Source: Sequoia sempervirens (Eukaryota; Streptophyta; Pinopsida; Cupressales; Cupressaceae). Taken from it: a stretch of 64,000 bases of DNA. The notes beneath the pieces are model-generated. The model did not search any database. It was not told where the DNA came from and saw only the letters and a list, made by a program, of their open reading frames with translations. Numbering within the stretch: position 1 is the first letter of the stretch; every line of letters begins with the position of its first letter. This document shows positions 11,184-22,641 of the stretch, one piece after another. The stretch is from NCBI GenBank assembly GCA_007258455.2, contig VDFB02252616.1:123337394-123401393 (forward strand), written 5' to 3'. The position numbers and the translations under genes were made by a program.

Positions 11184-14100
11184 ATGGACTCATTAAATGG
11201 TAGTCCTAATGAAGAGGAACATGAACCATCAATGAGAGATATGGTATTGGTGGCACAAAGGGAACAAATGCAAAACCTTCACGCAATGATAGATTTGAAT
11301 CCCATAGTTGGAGACTCATCCTCTACCGCAAGTCAAGATGGAGGGACACCATCTACCACATCTCAAGTTGAAGTTACATAATGACTCACATGTGAAGAAG
11401 GAGTTACATCATATTTACCATCTCAACTTCAAGGTATGCCATCTATCCCATCTCATTTAAATATTGATGAAATTCCTAATATTGAGGAAAATTTACCTTT
11501 GAGAACAACTATAATTTTTCATAGAAATCCCAAGTTTTTGATTGATATTGATGAAAAATATTTTGCATTTTATGGAAGATACAATTCCAAATTTTAATTG
11601 TAGAAGATATTCTAATAATATTTGGAGAGTGTTCTTTGAAAAATTAACTAAAACCAGAAGATGTCAACTAATTGTTGAAATGATGAGAATTCTAAATTAT
11701 AGGTCCATTATGAAAATTCTTGGATTGAGAACATCAAAAGATTCAAGTGACAAATCTATTCTGAAGAATCTAATGAGTGCATATGAGAGTGTGGGTAACA
11801 CCTCATTCACCAAAGATAGTAATGTCACACAACGTGTCATTATATCAATAATAGTAAGTAATCAAACAAAGAAAGCTCATCTCATCAAAAAGATAAGTCA
11901 AGCATTGAGAATAAATAGAAAAACTTTATTAAGAGCCATTGGAAGGCATCAAAGAATTGAGGACACCGATGACAATGAATTATGGGCATTCTCAGGGAGA
12001 CTACCGTGAATAGATAAACCAATTGTTGAAGCATTAAGATCCATAATTGAAGACTTTTGGAAGAATAACAAAAGGGCATCTCTGAATCAAAGGAATATGG
12101 TAAGAAGAAGAATTGGTAGTCAAAACCATGAGCCACATCCAAAGCATTTTTTGGATATGACTTAAACACAATTTTTTGGTAAATTTCTAGAAATGCACCC
12201 TAAAGTTAAAATCGTGAAAGATATTTATAAATGCTAAAGCCTTTCTATGTCAAAATAAATCACACATTCACTACTTGTTGTTGTAGAGTAAATATTGAGT
12301 TTTCTAACCGTTTTGATTTTTATCAGTCTATATGTATAGATATACATACTAATAATGTTTTGCAGGATTGTGGCATACATGCCCCACCTATAACTTCAGG
12401 AGACTTCATATTAACAATTTTATGTGAAAGAGAGGAAGGCCAATTATTCTACAAGAAATTATGCTTGATGGCACATGTCATCATTGTGGTGGCTTGCAAT
12501 GTATGCCAATATGTGAAAATATGGAAAGTACACATGCGGTTGGAAATAAACTAATATAATTTGACAAGTATAAGACAATGGCCTACAATGCAAAAGATAG
12601 TAAAAAAGAAAAAAGGTGTGATTTTGTTATTCAAAAGATTCCAATGTATCAGTTTATGTCTATATTTTATGATAGTATAGTGTATGATTATGCATAGCAT
12701 ACCCATAGATTTTGATGCTTGGACTTGCAATTCAAGTTATACAAGGAAATGTTTCCACTTGGTAGCATTGTTTCAATCATCAATTTTGTGGAGAACTACA
12801 ATCTATAGCCACAACATGAGGTGAAAATGTAATATTGCAACTCCACACATGTTATATCTGTGCACATAACATTCATTCATGCCAGTGACAATATAGAGGA
12901 TGAAAAAGCTTGATCATAAGGGAGTATCATTTTTATATCAATGATGATTGCACACATTCTACAAATTTCGTGCAAGGTTTCTTTCATGTGTTCTACCATG
13001 ATTTAGCTAGAAGATACATATCATTTCATTAGCATATCATATGGTTGGATAATTTTGCATCACAATTCAAGAACTCGTGGATGTTTTATTGGTTGAGCAG
13101 GATGCATAATGCTATAGGTGATTAGCATATGTGGAAATTTTGTGAGGTTGGACATGGAAAGGGGGAGCATGCATCAAAAGAGTCATAGCATGAGAAGAGT
13201 TAAAGTATAAAAACAATGCAAAATTGACAGATGTGAAATCAATCGTCGAGTACTGTAATGCTTCGATGGGTCTAGGTAATGAATGTAAGTCTTCAGTTCA
13301 TAGATTTTTTTGGTTGATAGATGATACTAACATTACAAAATATGAGGATTATTGTACATTGACAAGATCAAGTGAGCTACACTCTTTTAGAATCTCTAAT
13401 GTAGGTTCATGGAGTATCTATATGGAAAAGATGGCATGCTTTTGTCCTTCATCTACAGTTCAAGCTTGGAATGAGTGTTAGTCAAAGGAGTGGGTTGACA
13501 AATGGTGGTTAAGCCATCTAAGCCCACTTGACATGTATCAAATCTTGACAACACTACAACTAATACAGATGGAATCATTGTTGAATTTGATCATATATCA
13601 GATCTAGTTCAACCAGGTAATATATCAACTTACATAGTTTTTGAAATTCCTAATGTTATCTTACTTTGTAGTGTTTTTGTAGGGTGTTGCAACAATAGTG
13701 GTTTACACTTTTTGGGAGATTTTGATTTTGCTGAAATCACATATTTTTAGAAAATATAATGATTTAAACCTTGAAAAGTTCCATTTAAAGGATTCCAATT
13801 GAAGAGGGTTTGATCAAACCACCTTATACCAAGCCCCCTTGGATAGAAGTCCGCTAGTTTTAAACCATACCTATAACGAAGTCTCCTTTACACTTATCAA
13901 AATACTAATAAAAAACCACTTTTTATTTTCCTTTTGGGGGATCAAATGAATTCATTTAAAATTTATTTTTTGTAAGTATTTAGTCTTTATTATAAGCTTC
14001 CAAAAAAGTATAATTTTAATTAAATTAAATTTGATTATTATATTTATTTTTTATTTCTTGTGAATGTAGGTTTTTCATCGAAAATCAAGCTCTCTGTTCT

Positions 14101-15100
14101 ACACATGTGGAAAAATAGAAGATTAACAAAAAAACATTTGAAAAATATGAGTGCACCAGATATTGAATCCTTGATCCAACAAAAAAAATTTGAATTTTGA
14201 TACATACAAAAGAAGTTATGAGTTATACGGTTCGCTTATGTCTGAATTGTAATTGGTTTGTCTTTGAAACTTGATTAAAGAAAAAATATTCAATAAAAAA
14301 ATATGAAACTAATTGGAATCACTAGATATCGTGGTTACAAATCTAAATTCGAAAAATTAGAATTTTATCCTTCATGGAAAAAAATTTATGTGTTATACGA
14401 TGAGCGTCACTCCTTAAAAATGGTGTTTATTGAAAAAACTAGTTTTCGAAGGAGATGGAAAAAGAAGTGCAATTTGATTCCAAAAAATTTGAAAAAATAT
14501 ATTTAGAATCTATAGAAAAAATGTCACAAATCACTAGTTTGCATCATCTTCAAATTCCTCATGGTTTAGCTACTATAGGTGTCTGAAAGTGAAGATTTAG
14601 TTAGAAAAAATTAGTTCACTGTCCAATTTGGCCAAAAATTGTAAACCAGTATTGTGGGGTCACCCTGTAATGTTGACTAAATTCATCTAATTTGATGCAC
14701 ATATCAATGTAGGGCATGTCTATCAGTAGTTATTGCATATGAAGACAATGAAGAGGGAGCAAATTATTACTTATGACATTTTGTTGAGGTCAAAAATAAA
14801 TTGGAGGCCCCAGTTATAGATGGAGAAAACATTGAATACCCTGCAGGATCAGTGGTTGTTGCTAGAACATGGCTTAGAAGGTACTCAGTTAAGAGTGTTA
14901 ATGTTTGGATATTTTAGGACTTTGACATGCATTAGAGGATTCTTCATTACTCAAACCTTGTCATGGAATCCAATGTTCATTTGATCAATTATGGGGGTAG
15001 ATCTTTGAAGAAGAACTTGTGGAAGGTGCATGAGCCTAACCATGAGGCAATACTTGACACAATAAAGAGTAGAGAAGACCTGGATGGTTCGTTGGATTAA
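11184..15100 (+). pseudogene. Large transposase-like pseudogene, copy 1
   Basis: Begins with an ATG opening (MDSLNGSPNEEEHEPS) and continues over ~2.4 kb in shifting frames. Blocks include a basic segment near 11900-12000 (KISQALRINRKTLLRAIGRH), RRRIGSQNHEPHPKHFLDMT near 12105, LKPFYVKINHTFTTCCCR near 12235, a Cys-rich LDGTCHHCGG near 12465, FPLGSIVS near 12750, LDNFASQFKNSWMFYWLSRMH near 13045, GHGKGEH near 13150, and RFFWLIDDTNITKYEDY near 13300. A further block, 14714-15100 (VVIAYEDNEEGANYYL...SVVVARTWLRRYSV), follows an intron-like gap (GT at 13617, AG at 14711; phases do not match exactly). The D...QFKN...HGKG pattern resembles the DDE core of some DNA transposases. I recall a similar unnamed family from mosses, lycophytes and conifers, but cannot verify this. 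Decayed and non-functional. Confidence 0.6.
13682..14665. mobile_element. ~1 kb TIR element family A, second insertion (copy 1)
   Basis: Left end GGGTGTTGCAACAATAGTGG; the reverse complement of the right end begins GGGTGACCCCACAATACTGG; both continue TTTACA and a T-rich run. Flanked on both sides by TGTA (13678-13681 and 14666-14669), a perfect 4-bp duplication. 984 bp, collinear with 5192-6178. It lies in the intron-like gap of the transposase-like pseudogene. The small ORF near 14303 is incidental. Confidence 0.85.
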
Positions 15101-15542
15101 TTTGTAAGTATGTACATTGAATTTGTAAAGTCATGTTATTGATCACTTTTTTTGAGGCATTCTTTCGTAGATTTAAGACAATCCATATGTTTCATTTTTC
15201 ACATTAATCATGAATAAAATATAAAATTATCTATGTTTCTATGTTTTCAATATTTCTTTTGATATTAATGTATTGTAGTTGATAGTTAGACCTTTCGCTA
15301 TCATATTTCAGGTTTACTTATGTTTTGGTTCCAAATTTCATATGGCATAGGAAGAACTTATTGTCCATCTTTAACTTAAAGTTTCTCATTTTCTTGTTAT
15401 ATTTTTACACATATATAGTGAATATTGGGAAAATTATATGCATGTTTATGGTAGGTCTATTTAAAATAGTACATAGTGGACTTTGTTGTGATAAAAATCA
15501 CATTTAGTTTCATTTGTTGTGTTTCACTATCAAGTCAAAATG
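15101..15542. other. AT-rich sequence up to the scaffold gap (copy 1)
   Basis: No supported feature. It matches 40015-40459 except for small T/A-run differences close to the gap. Confidence 0.4.
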
Positions 15543-15642
15543 NNNNNNNNNNNNNNNNNNNNNNNNNNNNNNNNNNNNNNNNNNNNNNNNNNNNNNNNNN
15601 NNNNNNNNNNNNNNNNNNNNNNNNNNNNNNNNNNNNNNNNNN
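15543..15642. other. Assembly gap (100 N)
   Basis: Exactly 100 Ns, the conventional placeholder for a gap of unknown size. ORFs crossing it are artefacts. Confidence 0.99.
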
Positions 15643-16200
15643 ACATGACAAGTCAAACAGGGCATTTATTGCTCTCCTTTCTTGTCCCCCTCTCAGAATT
15701 TATTGCAAATTTGAATTCAAAAATTCCCCCTCTTGGGCACTCTTCCAAATCTTGCATATACATCAACTAATCACATGATGACAAGTGTCCTCAACTCATT
15801 GGCTTGTTTTTGATCCCACATTGGTCCCTCTTCAACACTTGGCATTTTGAAAATCTTTAAATAGGTGCTTCATCTTTGAGCAAATCCTTCACAATTTTAT
15901 GCAAGGTTACTCTCTTCATTTGAGATTTGATCTTGTTCACCATCACTCCACCATCTTCATAGCATTTTCAATTTGAGCTTTGATCAAGGATTGGGAAAGG
16001 GTCACTAGCACATGTGACACCAATCCAACTATGGAATAGGTAATTTGTGATTGCTTTCATGATGCTTGTAGCTTTCTTTCATCCTTTTGTTACATGTTTT
16101 AAGCACTTTGCAAGGTATTCCATAGGAGTGTTCTTGAAGGATTTGTAGGTGCTAACCCTTGTTTGAGTTTAGTGTTTGTAGATTTTTAAAGGCACTCACA
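15643..16200. other. Unclassified LTR-like sequence after the gap
   Basis: No coding signal. Pyrimidine-rich tracts, a TATA-like TTTAAATAGG near 15855, and the general look suggest part of an LTR, but no partner LTR is in the window. It abuts the truncated gypsy LTR at 16201. Confidence 0.35.
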
Positions 16201-16491
16201 GATCCTATTACACGAGAGGAGCTAAACACCAAGGCCGACCTGGAGAATAAGAATGATATATAAAGGTTGGAGGAAGACAAGTGGGTGGCAAAGGTAGTAT
16301 GAGGGTAGCTCACAACATGATAATGAAGCTTGAGGTTGAACCCAGATCTTCCAATCAGTAGATGCATTTATGAAGTTGCCAATGAGATGACATGTAACTT
16401 TGTAATGTTGATCCAATAATAAAGATCATTTTACAGTGCAAATCTAGTTGTTTTATGTTGTTCCAATTTGCAATGGGAGTACCCTTCATCA
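16201..16491 (+). mobile_element. Truncated gypsy 5' LTR (right ~290 bp)
   Basis: Matches the right end of the gypsy LTR at 4128-4416 and 27526-27814 at high but imperfect identity. Homology stops sharply at 16201 (GATCCTATTACACGAG against GATCCTATGACATGAG), so the left ~710 bp are missing. The TATA-like GATATATAAAGG is retained near 16254. It ends CCCTTCATCA, directly before the primer-binding site. Confidence 0.85.
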
Positions 16492-16492
16492 G

Positions 16493-16504
16493 TGGTATCA
16501 GAGT
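16493..16504 (+). other. Gypsy primer-binding site
   Basis: TGGTATCAGAGT starts two bases after the LTR end. It matches, with one change at the last base, the usual plant retrotransposon primer site complementary to the initiator methionine tRNA 3' end. Confidence 0.85.
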
Positions 16505-16582
16505 AGGAGTTCCTAAGTCTATAATAGAGCATCAAACGTGAAGCAGTTATAGTAGGACCTGTGAGTGTGGGATAAGAACAAA

Positions 16583-16860
16583 ATGCCTCCAAGAATGGCC
16601 TAGCATGGTAGAGGCAACGATAGAGGCGCTGGAGGAAGAGATCTTCCCAAAGATAAACTTAGAGCCATTACTAGGTAGATGCAAGCTTTGCAAGAAGAGG
16701 TATGTAGAGGCAGAGGAATATATCATGAGGAAAGAGATGGCAGTGATGATGAAACATAAGAGGAAATAGAAGAGAAAGAATAGGATCAGATGGATTTTGG
16801 GGAAATGAGGTTGTTGAGAGCAATATCCAGCATTGGGAAGAGACCTAAGATGGAGGTTTC
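16583..16860 (+). pseudogene. Gypsy gag, N-terminal part (split by the copia insertion)
   Basis: From an ATG at 16583 the frame reads MPPRMA, then a Gly/Arg-rich stretch, with stops at expected Gln/Arg/Trp positions, and stays in one frame up to 16860 (KRPKMEV). Removing the copia element and one copy of its GTTTC target duplication joins this frame directly to the gag at 23927 onward. The two parts are therefore one gene interrupted at its middle. Confidence 0.8.
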
Positions 16861-18108
16861 TATTGGATGTTGTTGTTGTGTTGCTGATATGTGGTTGTCA
16901 TTGATGTCAACACTATTAGCATTGATGTATTGTAGGCTGTATATGTCAAGGATATTGAGAAAATTGTTAAAGAAAGAGTTGTAGGTTGATAGTAGAATAG
17001 TGAAGGTCATGAAGGTGTCTTACTCAGTACATTTATGATCAGTCATTGTGGATTAAAGGGTTTATTTATGAGTGTATCTAGTTTATCCACCAAAATTTTT
17101 AGAGGTCCACATGAAGATTTAATCGTGTTATGAACAGTTGTGTTCTGACAGTTTTTCTGTGGCTTCAGTTAGTGTTCCTAATTGAACTTGATCTGATTAT
17201 AGTAATTTCAATTGTTGTGGATGCTTCTAGATCATGTTGTATCTTTGTTGCACGTCTGCATTGGTCGGTGTGCTCGTGGTCGGTAATTTTTCTCTTGTGT
17301 GTTCATGTTTTTATGTTCTTGGCTGACATGGTAGTTGTAGCATGTGTTGGATCCTTGGAGATTAAAATTTGAATGTTTGGTGCACTCCAGGATATTGATT
17401 TAAGTATTCATTATATTGTGGCCAACGGTGTTTGATTCGCATTGAAAATTTACTTGTAAATTTGGGCCGACATTGTGTATATGTTTTATATTTCATATTT
17501 TATTTTGGCCAACAAAGTTGTTGATGTAAATCCATGTTGCACATATATAAGAGTGATTGTTTGAGAAAAGTGAAGTGTGCATAGAAGGAAAGAAGTTCCA
17601 GAGGAAGATCAAGAATGCGAATAGTGATCTAATCATTCAATTGCAAAGCAAAGTGTGAAGAAGTTTGAGCAAAGTGTGAACGAGTGTTTTTGTGCTTAAC
17701 CAGAACTATAATCAGGCTTTTGTAGAAGATGTTTTCTTAGTTCATACCCTACGGATCTAATCCAAATTGCTGTAAGATAGTGTTTCTTCTTTGGGTAGTG
17801 ATCCCTCTTGTATTTAGCAGTGAGCTCCAGGCAGTGTGCCTGAATGCATGTGCATTCCCATTTTTCTTCATTATACTTTTAGCAGGGTATAATATTGTGG
17901 ACTGACATCCATTGTGGTTTTTCCCCTAATAGGGTTTTCATGTAAAAAAAATCTTGGTGTTCTCTATGTTTCTGATGTGCTGATTGTCTGTGGTTTATTT
18001 TTAATTCATTAGATATAAGATTAAGTAAAGTTAAGTTTGAAAATTTTAAATATTCTATGACAATTGATTCACCCCCCCTCTCAGTTGTATGTCCTTGTTT
18101 TTCCAAAA
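16861..18108 (+). repeat. Copia 5' LTR
   Basis: Starts TATTGGATG (a TG-to-TA change against the 3' LTR) and ends CCAAAA where the 3' LTR has CCAACA. A TATA-like CATATATAAGAG near 17539-17550 marks the probable promoter. It lacks ~30 bp present in the 3' LTR near 23010, consistent with deletion between short GATGC repeats. PBS-like TGGTATTAGAGTAGG follows at 18111. Confidence 0.9.
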
Positions 18109-18110
18109 AT

Positions 18111-18122
18111 TGGTATTAGAGT
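18111..18122 (+). other. Copia primer-binding site
   Basis: TGGTATTAGAGT lies two bases after the LTR; it is the initiator-Met-tRNA type site with a C-to-T change. Confidence 0.8.
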
Positions 18123-18163
18123 AGGTACCTCTAAAGAAGTTTAAAAGCTTGAGGTGATCCGAG

Positions 18164-21100
18164 ATGGCATCATACAAAAAGGACAGTCCTAGCTTCGATG
18201 GAACAAACTACTCTCTGTGGAAAGCTAGAATGGAGTGTCATTTGAGGTGTATTGGTGAACCCTTCTGGAAGATTACAAAGAACATATATGTTATTCCTCA
18301 GAATGGTCCTTCCACTCCTGATGAGATTAAAGAGGTTGAGATTAACATTAGGGCGATTGAAGCTTTGTTGAGTGCTCTGACGGATTTAGAAATAACAAAT
18401 GTGATGGATCTGAAGACAATTCATGAGATCTAGAAGAAGCTGGAGACTTTGTATGAAGGAGATGCACTTGTGAAGATTGCTAAGCTATCGAGTTTGAAAG
18501 GAAAGTATGAAACTTTGAAGATGGGTGAAGATGAAAACATTTCTTCTTTTATGCAAAGAGTAAATGAACTTGTGAGGGGTATTAGATGTGTTGGTGGTAC
18601 CTTGGACGAACAAGAAATTGTAGCTAAAGTGCTCAGATCATTGCCTCCCTCTTACAAATCAAAGGCTCATGCTATTGAAGAGCTCAGAACAGTAACCAAT
18701 GTGACAAGATATATGTTGATTGGTAAACTTGTTGCCTTTAAGTTGAGTGAATTTTGTGATTCTGTCCCCAAGACTGAATTTGCATTTAAGGCCTCTATAT
18801 CCGAAAGAAACAAGCAAAGATATGATTTGGGAGAGAGTTCTAGAAATACATTCAAGTATGAAGAAGAGATGAAACAGATTGAATATGAAGAAAGAGAGGT
18901 AGAAGAGCTAGAAGCACTGATTGTAAAGAAAGAAGGCAGAGGACAAGGTAAGTATAAAGGAAAGCTTCCTATTAAATGTTTCTCTTGTAGGAAAATAGGT
19001 CATTTTTCTTCAAGGTGTCCTAAAAGATTTCCTAGGTCTAAGCCTAACAAACCTAAATTTCAAAACAAATTCTATTATGCTAAAGAAGGTGTGACTGATG
19101 AAGAATCTGATAAAGAAAATGGAAATGAAGATGAATGGGTTTTCATTGCTATCAAGGAAAATGGTTTGGTGGCTACTGAATATGCTAAATTTGAGAAAGC
19201 TCTTGCAGCCCGAATTGAAGAAAAGGATGAGTGGGTTATTGATAGTGGATGCTCACATCATATGACTGGTGACAAAATAAAATTTGTAAGTCTAGAGAAA
19301 TATGATAGTGGGGTTGTAAGATTCAAAGATAACAATGCTAGTGTGATTCGTGGCAGAGGATCTATTTGTCTTGGTGGTAAACATAACACTGATGATATCC
19401 TTTATGTTGAAGGCTTGAAACATAACCTATTGAGTGTTGGACAGATGGTGGACAAGGGTTATGATCTTTAGTTCAAATATGGAAGATGAAGGATACTTGG
19501 AAGCTCTGGAAATATGATTGCTTCAGGTACAAAGACAAGAGGTAATATTTTTCACTTTCAAGTATTGCTAATGTAAGTTGTTTAATTGCTCGAGTAGATG
19601 AAAGCTAGTTATGGCATAGGAGGCCATGTCATTTGAATTTTGATAACATTGTCAAGGTAAGCTCCATTGAAGCAGTAAGAGATCTACCTAAGCTAGTGAA
19701 GCCTACTAACACAATATGCAAGGAATGTCAGATGGGCAAGCAGACTAAAGTTTCTTTTCGGAGCAAACAACATCATTTTAATGGAATACTGGAGCTGGTG
19801 CATACTGATATGTGTGGTCCCTCCAGAATCAAAAGTCTACAAGGAGAAAGGTACTTTATGCTACTTATTGATGATTACTCTAGGATGATATGGGTTGCTT
19901 TCTTAAGAGAAAAATGTGAAGCATTAGAGAAGTTCAAAAGTTTCAAAGCTATGGAAGAGAATGAGACAAGTCTGAAAAAAAATGCCTAAGGTCAGACAGA
20001 GGTGGTGAGTTCACTTCCTGGGAGTTCAATTCTTTATGTGAAGAACAAGGAATCAGAAGACAGTTATTTGCTCCCCGAACCCCTCCACAGAATGGAGTTG
20101 TAGAGAGAAAGAACAAATTTTTTTTGGATGCTACTAGAACAATGATGATAGAAGGAAATGTGCCTCACATCTATTGGAGAGAAGTTGTAAACACTGTTGT
20201 GTACACTCTAAATTGGGTAAATATCAATGGTATTTTTGGTAAGACTCCTTTTATGCTATGGTTTGGTTATAAGCCTACTGTTAAATATTTCAAGATATTT
20301 GGAAGCAAGTGTTATATTAAGAGAGATGAGGACATAGACAAGTTTTATGCAAGGAGTGATGAAGGAATTTTTCTAGGTTACTCTACTAAAAGCAAGGCTT
20401 ACTGGTGCTATAATAGAAGATTGAGAAAAATGGTTGAAAGTGCAAATTTCAGAGTTGATAAGGACTCTGCTAGGTCATCCAGATACTATGGATATGATTT
20501 AGATGACTAGCAAGATAGTATAGACAAAGGGAAGAATGCTCAGACACAAAATCAAGTTCATATTGTTCTAGTAAATCAAGAAAGTCAGGAAGGAGAGACA
20601 AGTGGAAGTGTAGAAGGAAGAACAAAAGAACTAGAAGTGTGAGAGAATCCTAAAATTCCAAGGTATGCAAAGCTAAATCATTCTAAAAATCAAATTATAG
20701 GAGACAAGAATAAAGGTGTGTTGACTAGAAGAAGGATTGAAGAAGAATATTGTTTGATTTCCAAGACTAAGCCTAACAATTTCAATGAAGCTTGTAATGA
20801 TGAACACTTGATGGAAGCTATGAAGGAACAATTGATGTAGATTGAAAAGAATGATACATGGATTCTTGTTCCCAGACCTAAAGATAAAAATGTGATTGGT
20901 ACTAAATGGGTCTTTCGGAATAAGTTGAATGAACAAGGTGAAGTGGTTTGGAATAAAGCAAGATTGGTATGTAAAGGGTATTCGCAAATGGAAGGTATTG
21001 ATTTTGAAGAAACCTTTCCCCTATTTCCATAATTGAAGCCGTAATATTATTTCTTTCTTATGTTGCATATAATAACTACAAAGTTTATCAAATGGATGTG

Positions 21101-22257
21101 AAGTCAACCTTTCTGAATGGTGAGTTAGAAGAAGAGGTATATGTTGAACATCCGAATAGATTTCAACTGACTGATAAGGAAGACATGGTTTTTTGATTGA
21201 AGAAAGCTCTGTATGGACTCAAGAAATCCCCCAGAGTCTAGTATGCTAGAATGGATAAATATTTACTAAAGCTTGGATTCAATAAAGGTACTACTAACAA
21301 CAACTTGTATTTTAAGTTGGATCATGATAAAGAGTTGATTATTGAAGTCTTTGTTGATGACATTATTTTTGGAGGAGATGATGATCTATGTATGAAGTTT
21401 GTTGATGAAATGAAAAGTGAATTTGAAATGAGTATGATTGGAGAGATGAAGTTATTTCTAGGATTGCAATTCACTCAGTTAGACAATGGTTTTTTCATAC
21501 CTCAGTCCAAATATGTGAGAGAGTTGCTGAAGAAGTTTGGAATGGAAGACTCAAAGCTTGTCAGTACACCCATGGTAACCGGATGCAAGTTAGCATAGAA
21601 TTATGACTCTCCTAAGGAAAATCAAACAAGATACAAGTCAATGATTAGAGGATTTCTCTACTTAACTCAGACAAGACCAGACATCATGAATGTTGTGTGT
21701 ATGGTTGCTAGATATCAAGCTGATCTAAAAGAATCTCATGTGACTGTTGTGAAGAGAATTTTTAGATACCTGAAAGGAACAATTTATTTTGGGATTTGGT
21801 ATCCTAAAGATGATGATCTTACCTTGAGTTCCTATACTGATGCGGATTGGGCAGGAAATGTAGATGATAGGAAAAGCACAAGTGGTGGTGCCTTCTTCCT
21901 AGGCAAGAAGTTGGTGTCTTGGTTGAGTAAAAAGTAGAATTCCATATCCCTATCTATTGTTGAGGAAGAGTATATTGCTGCTACAAATAATTGTACTTAA
22001 GTGTTGTGGATGAAATAGATGTTGAAAGATATCAGAGTAGTATATGATGAGTCTATTTCCATATACTATGATAACTCAAGTGCAATAAACATATCAAACA
22101 ATCCAGTGCTACACTCTAAGACCAAGCATATATCAATCAAGTTTCACTTCCTGAGGGAAAAAGTGAGAGAAAGAAATCAAACTGGAGTATGTACCTACCA
22201 AAGAATAGATAGCAGACATTTTCACCAAGCTGTTGCCAAAGGATACTTTTGAGTATC
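18164..22257 (+). pseudogene. Copia gag-pol polyprotein pseudogene
   Basis: ATG at 18164 opens gag (FDGTNYSLWKARM). A TAG at 18431 interrupts, then a 340-codon stretch covers the rest of gag, the CCHC knuckle CFSCRKIGHFSSRC near 18977, and protease with WVIDSGCSHHMTGD near 19230. Integrase follows: zinc-binding HRR...CKECQMGKQ (19610-19750), catalytic Asp in HTDMCGP and IDDYSR, and Glu in QNGVVERKN after a frameshift at an A8 run near 19980. RT includes GTKWVFRNK near 20900, VKSTFLNG near 21100 and the FVDD active site near 21350. RNase H includes TDADWAGNVDDRKSTSGG near 21840. At least eight stops and one frameshift make it non-functional. Domain order PR-INT-RT-RH is that of copia. Confidence 0.92.
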
Positions 22258-22629
22258 TCAGAGGGATGCTAGGGGTGATTACTCCTCCTCATATGAACTA
22301 AAGATACATTTACTTGCATCAATCCATGTGTTTTATAGCTATATTTTGATCTGGATTGATGTCTCTATCTCTACTACTAAGGGGGAGTAGTTAGATGTGC
22401 AAATATGTGGTTCAGAGGTTGTATGTGGAAAGATAATGGCTATCTTTTCCATTGATGTCAAAGGGGGAGAAGAATCATGTGAAAAACTATGAATTATTTG
22501 GGGAGAAGAGCCTTGTGGGGAGATCATGTAGAAGAAGTTGAGGAGAAGAGTCAAAATCTAAGGGGAAGTAAGTGTTGATTGAGATTTGCATTGATGGTGT
22601 TTTTCACATCATGTGTTGCCATCATTGCC

Positions 22630-22641
22630 AAAGGGGGAGAT
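22630..22641 (+). other. Copia polypurine tract
   Basis: AAAGGGGGAGAT directly precedes the 3' LTR (TGTTGG), the typical copia plus-strand primer. Confidence 0.9.

Larger units (their letters stand above)
1..15542 (+). repeat. Large duplicated segment, copy 1 (truncated by window start and N gap)
   Basis: Nearly identical to 23376-40459. The offset is exactly 23375 over the first ~2.2 kb, then changes through small indels, one ~1.55 kb difference in the telomere-like array, and a 36-bp indel near 11865. The first ~2.2 kb show no difference that I could see by eye. Later parts have scattered substitutions and indels. The copy breaks off at the run of Ns in the middle of otherwise unremarkable AT-rich sequence. 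It could be a true tandem duplication or a second assembly of the same locus (alternative haplotype). Confidence 0.95.

Noticed and set aside
15476..15778. ORFs of 83-100 codons across the N run
   Set aside because: They exist only because Ns were read through; the gap is an assembly placeholder.
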